DNA from: Erysipelotrichaceae bacterium
Lineage (GTDB): Bacteria > Bacillota_I > Bacilli_A > Erysipelotrichales > Erysipelotrichaceae
Assembly: GCA_027449005.1 (NCBI GenBank)
Contig: DAIDML010000195.1
Span: 1 to 10,092 of the forward strand
Direction: 5' to 3'
DNA: 10,092 bases
The position numbers were made by a program, and so were the translations under genes. The notes beneath the pieces were generated by a model that saw nothing but the letters and a program-made list of their open reading frames with translations, did not search any database and was not told the DNA's origin. Positions 6,586-10,092 of the stretch are shown one piece after another. Every line of letters starts with the position of its first letter. Positions within the stretch are counted from its first letter, which is position 1.

Positions 6586-7902
6586 ATGCAAGATTCACTA
6601 CTAAAAAAAATGATGGACATCAATGGCTTCAAAGCATTGAGTCAAGTCCAAGAAAAAATGATACCTTGGATTGTGAAAAAACACAGTCTCATTGTCACAT
6701 CTCCAACAGGAACAGGTAAGACGCATGCGTATCTGTTTGGTTTACTTTTAAGGGTTGTGTTTAGACCTGAAGAAGTAGGTGCAGTCATCTTAGCCCCAAC
6801 ACGAGAACTTGCGTTTCAAATCTATCAGTTCATGAAGATCATGAGCCCATTATTTCCATCACTGAAAGTGAGTTTACTTGTAGGTGGATCAACACGTAAA
6901 GAAATGCCAATTAAACCTCAACTTGTCATTGCGACTCCGGGTCGTTTATTAGACATGATTCAATCACAAAGAATGACCATTCATCAGACTCAAATGATCA
7001 TTATTGATGAAGCAGACATGATGGTTGATGAAGGATTCTTACCAGAACTTGACCAATGTTTAAGCGCAACTTCTGCGAACACGCAAATCGTGGTCTTTTC
7101 AGCAACCATTCCTCAAGCCTTGGAACCATTCTTAAAGAAATACATTAAAACGGCTAAAATACACCAAAGTATTGATGACGAAATTTTTAATCCCAAATTA
7201 ACACATCATTTAATTGCATTAAAACATCATCGTTATGAGACAATGGTGGAGTCTTTACTTCAACACATCAATCCTAACCAATGTTTAATCTTTGCGAACT
7301 CTAAAGACGAATGTACAACCATTGCGAATCACTTACGCTCGCTAAATCATCGAGTTGTTGAACTGCATAAAGGATTAACATCGACTCAACGCAAAAACAC
7401 CATTGTCAGTATTCAATCCTTAAAAGCGAGTTTGATTGTAGCGACGGATATTGCGGCACGTGGTTTAGACTTTAAGCATGTAAGCCATGTCATCTCTTGT
7501 GGTTTTCCTAAAGATTTATCTTACTATAAACATCGTGCTGGTCGAACAGGTCGTGCTGGATTGAGTGGAGAGGTATACGCTTTATACAATGAAAAAGATG
7601 ATGAAGCCATTCGTAAACTCATGACTCAAGGCATTGTGTTTGTCCATGAATCACACAGTGATAAAGGGTTTAAGAAACTGACTCCTTATGGTCAAAAACG
7701 TGTCTTTAAGACTGAACAAGACAAAAAGATTGTTGCAATGATTAAAGGTAAAAACAAAAAAGTTAAACCTAATTATAAAAAGAAGATGCAAAAAGAAATT
7801 GAAACGTATGAGCGTAAAAAACGTCGTGCCATGATTGATGCGAATATCAAAGCACTGCGTAAGCAAAAGTATAAGGCAGAAGCAAAGGAGAAGAAAGCAT
7901 GA
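6586..7902 (+). CDS. cshB: DEAD-box ATP-dependent RNA helicase, CshB-like
   Basis: This enzyme unwinds or remodels RNA duplexes with ATP, probably in ribosome assembly, RNA decay or cold adaptation. All family motifs are present in the 438-residue protein: Q motif (about 14-27), Walker A PTGTGKT (40-46), Ia APTRELA, Ib TPGRL, DEAD box (141-144), SAT (172-174), [18 protein letters not shown] (286-296) and [10 protein letters not shown] (316-325). The last 70 or so residues are very rich in Lys and Arg and probably give extra RNA binding. The CshB assignment rests on the trmK-helicase-nfo neighbourhood (B. subtilis trmK ... cshB-nfo) as well as the sequence; other DEAD-box members share the core. 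ATG 6586 is preferred to ATG 6577 because the latter lies inside the ribosome site AGGATGG. It overlaps nfo by 4 nt (ATGA). Confidence 0.9.
   Translation: MQDSLLKKMMDINGFKALSQVQEKMIPWIVKKHSLIVTSPTGTGKTHAYLFGLLLRVVFRPEEVGAVILAPTRELAFQIYQFMKIMSPLFPSLKVSLLVGGSTRKEMPIKPQLVIATPGRLLDMIQSQRMTIHQTQMIIIDEADMMVDEGFLPELDQCLSATSANTQIVVFSATIPQALEPFLKKYIKTAKIHQSIDDEIFNPKLTHHLIALKHHRYETMVESLLQHINPNQCLIFANSKDECTTIANHLRSLNHRVVELHKGLTSTQRKNTIVSIQSLKASLIVATDIAARGLDFKHVSHVISCGFPKDLSYYKHRAGRTGRAGLSGEVYALYNEKDDEAIRKLMTQGIVFVHESHSDKGFKKLTPYGQKRVFKTEQDKKIVAMIKGKNKKVKPNYKKKMQKEIETYERKKRRAMIDANIKALRKQKYKAEAKEKKA
7884..7890 (+). promoter_or_regulatory. Ribosome binding site of nfo within the helicase gene
   Basis: AAAGGAG lies 8 nt before the nfo ATG, and confirms the ATGA overlap start. 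Confidence 0.75.
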
Positions 7903-8762
7903 TCATTGGGTCTCACGTTGGTTTAAAAGCAGATGACTATTTCTTAGGATCAGTCAAAGAAGCGCTGAGTTATGGCTCAAATGCTTTCATGATTTATACC
8001 GGTGCTCCTCAGAATACCATTCGTAAAAGTGTTGATTCGCTCATGATCAAAGAGGGTAGAGCTGCTTTAAATGAAGCGGGTATCCCAATTGAACATGTGA
8101 TTGTTCATGCTCCTTATATTATCAATCTAGGAAATACCTTAAAAGCAGAAACCTTTGAATTAGCAACCTCTTTCTTAAGTAAAGAAATTGAGCGAGTAAA
8201 AGCCTTTGGTGCGAAGGTGATTGTTCTTCATCCTGGAGCTCATGTAGGAGCAGGCAGTGAAATTGGAATCAACTCTATCATTCAAGGCCTTAATACTGTC
8301 CTTAAAGAGGTGGAAGGTGTGACTATCGCACTTGAAACCATGGCAGGTAAGGGGAGTGAATGTGGACGAACGTTTGAAGAAATCAAAGCCATCATTGATG
8401 GTGTAGAAAACAAAGCATGTATTTCTGTGTGTTTAGATACATGTCATGTTCATGATGCTGGTTATGATGTGCATGATGTGGATGGCTTGTTGGATGAGTT
8501 TGATCGTGTTATTGGACTTCAGTTTTTATCTGTTGTGCATATTAATGACTCAAAAAACAGTCGTGGAGCGATGAAAGATCGCCATGAAAACCTTGGTTAT
8601 GGTGAAATTGGATTTAAGACGTTGCACCGCTTTGTCACCCATCCCAAATTAGCTCATTTACCTAAAATATTAGAAACACCCTATGTTGGTGATCAACCTC
8701 CTTATTCAGAAGAAATTAAAATGTTGAAGGAAGGTCATTTTAATCCTTGGAGAAATGAATAG
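7899..8762 (+). CDS. nfo: Endonuclease IV (AP endonuclease) Nfo
   Basis: Nfo cleaves DNA 5' to abasic sites and removes 3' blocking groups in base excision repair, using three zinc ions in a TIM barrel. The 287-residue protein is full length (E. coli Nfo 285). All nine metal ligands line up with the E. coli enzyme: H70, H111, E146, D180, H183, H214, D227, H229 and E259. They lie in [59 protein letters not shown] and ILETP. ATG 7899 overlaps the helicase stop as ATGA and follows a near-perfect AAAGGAG (7884-7890) inside the helicase gene. The overlap indicates translational coupling. The helicase-nfo pair is also found in Bacillus. Confidence 0.97.
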   Translation: MIIGSHVGLKADDYFLGSVKEALSYGSNAFMIYTGAPQNTIRKSVDSLMIKEGRAALNEAGIPIEHVIVHAPYIINLGNTLKAETFELATSFLSKEIERVKAFGAKVIVLHPGAHVGAGSEIGINSIIQGLNTVLKEVEGVTIALETMAGKGSECGRTFEEIKAIIDGVENKACISVCLDTCHVHDAGYDVHDVDGLLDEFDRVIGLQFLSVVHINDSKNSRGAMKDRHENLGYGEIGFKTLHRFVTHPKLAHLPKILETPYVGDQPPYSEEIKMLKEGHFNPWRNE

Positions 8763-8765
8763 ACC

Positions 8766-10092
8766 ATGAAATTATCGCGTGAAAGTTTCCATCGAAGTGT
8801 AAGCACCACATTAGATACGCCTCTTGATCATAAGAAGAACGTATCGAATCGTTTGCTTGCTTTTGCACTTATTATGCTTGTTGGCATGACTGTGGTTTTT
8901 GCGCGTTTTTTCTATGTTCAAGTGATTCAAAAAGATTATTATGCACAACGATTAGAAATCTATGCACGACGTATTTTGCAGCTTGCTGCACCTCGTGGTG
9001 AGATGATTGATCGTAATGGTAACTACATTGTTTCCAACATCGAGCAACTGGAAATCACATACATGCCTCCAAATCGCTTGGATGAAGCAACAAAACTTGA
9101 CTTGTCCTATCAATTTTCTAAAGCTTTTGAAATGAACATTGCGTTACTTAGAGAACGTGATTTGAAAGATTTATACCTTTACTTAAATCCAACAGCCTTG
9201 AATGATTTCCTAACATTAAGTGAGAGGGAAGATTTTGCGAACAGAGTGATTAACGCTACTCAAAGATTAGATATTGTGTTAGAGCGAATCAATGAAACTC
9301 ATTTATCAACGCTCAGTGTTGAAGATCAAGCCATGTGGTTGGTTAAGATTCTGATTGAGCAACCCACTGGAGGTCGTCCTAAAGTCATCAAATCCAATGT
9401 AAGCAAAGAAGAGATTGCTTATCTTATTGAACACAACCATTTGTTCCCAGGTTTTGATGTTCGTATCTCTTGGGCTAGATCATACCCATATGAGACGATT
9501 CTTCGCCCAGTCTTAGGATCTATTTCAACATCAACACAAGGTGTTCCACAAGAAAGTGTCTTATTTTATCTTGCGAATGATTATCTACGTAATGACATTG
9601 TTGGCCGTTCTGGGATTGAACAACAGTATGAAAGCATCTTAAGAGGCATCAGCAGTCGATACAATTTAAACTATCGTAGTGATGGACAAGCAGTATTGGA
9701 TGAACTGAGTGTTGGAAAACAGGGAGATACATTAAAACTAAGTTTTGACATGGAATGGCAACGCTATGCCGTTGAAACCATAACTCGGATTTTTGATGAA
9801 AATCGCACTATCCGTGAACGTCGATTTATGAATGCCATTGATTTTGTTATGATGGATGTGAATACAGGTGATGTTTTAGTTATGGCATCTGTTGCTAAAG
9901 GAGAGGATGGATATATCTTTGATCCCATGATCAACATTCTTAATGCTTATGAAGTGGGGAGTGTTGTCAAAGGCGCAACCGTTTACATGGGTCTAGATCA
10001 AGGTGTTATCGAATTAAATGAAGTTATTTTGGATACCCCAGTTAAAATCAGAGATACTCCTTTAAAACGTTCATACATTGATTTAGGATTAG
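8766..10092 (+). CDS. Class B penicillin-binding protein (peptidoglycan DD-transpeptidase), 3'-truncated
   Basis: This enzyme cross-links peptidoglycan outside the membrane and is a beta-lactam target. The open frame starts at ATG 8766 and is still open at the right edge (442 codons seen; class B PBPs are usually 650-750). It has a short basic cytoplasmic tail, one membrane segment (about 29-52), the PBP-dimerisation motif APRGEMIDRNGNYIVSN (75-91), and the start of the transpeptidase domain (FVMMDVNTGDVLVMAS, 360-375). The catalytic SxxK is S399-V-V-K402 in YEVGSVVKGAT. The SxN and KTG motifs would lie beyond the edge. YEVGSVVKGA and the neighbouring segments resemble the Firmicute PBP2/PBP2b (PbpA, PbpH) elongation enzymes, but the division PBP cannot be excluded without the C-terminus. 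It begins 3 nt after nfo; the nearest ribosome-like GGAG (8748-8751) is 14 nt away, so coupling to nfo translation is likely. Confidence 0.93.
   Translation, partial: MKLSRESFHRSVSTTLDTPLDHKKNVSNRLLAFALIMLVGMTVVFARFFYVQVIQKDYYAQRLEIYARRILQLAAPRGEMIDRNGNYIVSNIEQLEITYMPPNRLDEATKLDLSYQFSKAFEMNIALLRERDLKDLYLYLNPTALNDFLTLSEREDFANRVINATQRLDIVLERINETHLSTLSVEDQAMWLVKILIEQPTGGRPKVIKSNVSKEEIAYLIEHNHLFPGFDVRISWARSYPYETILRPVLGSISTSTQGVPQESVLFYLANDYLRNDIVGRSGIEQQYESILRGISSRYNLNYRSDGQAVLDELSVGKQGDTLKLSFDMEWQRYAVETITRIFDENRTIRERRFMNAIDFVMMDVNTGDVLVMASVAKGEDGYIFDPMINILNAYEVGSVVKGATVYMGLDQGVIELNEVILDTPVKIRDTPLKRSYIDLGL

Noticed and set aside
1..10092. CRISPR arrays, transposases, phage genes, tRNA or rRNA genes, toxin-antitoxin or defence systems
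   Set aside because: Nothing of the kind is visible. The window is filled end to end by conserved housekeeping genes on one strand, and I do not see a novel system here.

Overview
The window is AT-rich, densely packed bacterial DNA. Every complete gene is on the + strand and gaps are at most a few tens of bases. It looks like a low-GC Firmicute, probably of the Erysipelotrichia/Erysipelotrichales type. The grounds are the Gram-positive order recO-glyRS-dnaG-sigA-trmK followed by a cshB-like helicase and nfo, a single-chain (alpha2-type) glycyl-tRNA synthetase, and a class B PBP with an SVVK active-site motif. TGA is used as a stop (trmK and helicase genes) and is not read through, so this is not a Mycoplasma-type code. 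The taxonomic call is inference from gene order and protein style.

Layout: bases 1-48, read on the - strand, give a 16-residue peptide that resembles the middle of the rRNA maturation factor YbeY. They are fused head-on to the interior of era, which loses its GTPase N-terminus. Then come, in tight series, era (3' part), recO, glyRS, dnaG, sigA and trmK, with overlaps of 1 to 17 nt and gaps of no more than 24 nt. This is an extended version of the classical macromolecular-synthesis operon: ribosome assembly (Era), recombination repair (RecO), tRNA-Gly charging, replication priming (DnaG), transcription initiation (SigA) and tRNA m1A22 methylation (TrmK).

At the end of trmK a 9-bp perfect hairpin with an imperfect U-rich tail probably terminates the operon. 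It is followed at once by an extended -10 promoter for a second unit: a DEAD-box RNA helicase (CshB-like), endonuclease IV (Nfo, overlapping by 4 nt), and a class B penicillin-binding protein that starts 3 nt after nfo and runs off the right edge just after its catalytic SxxK motif.

I found no mobile element, CRISPR array, defence or toxin system, tRNA or rRNA gene. The region is core housekeeping DNA. The points worth a second look are the ybeY/era chimeric junction at the left end, a roughly 54-residue insertion and an acidic segment in SigA, degenerate methyltransferase motifs in TrmK, and the compact terminator/promoter arrangement between the two units. No stretch longer than 300 bases lacks a gene.
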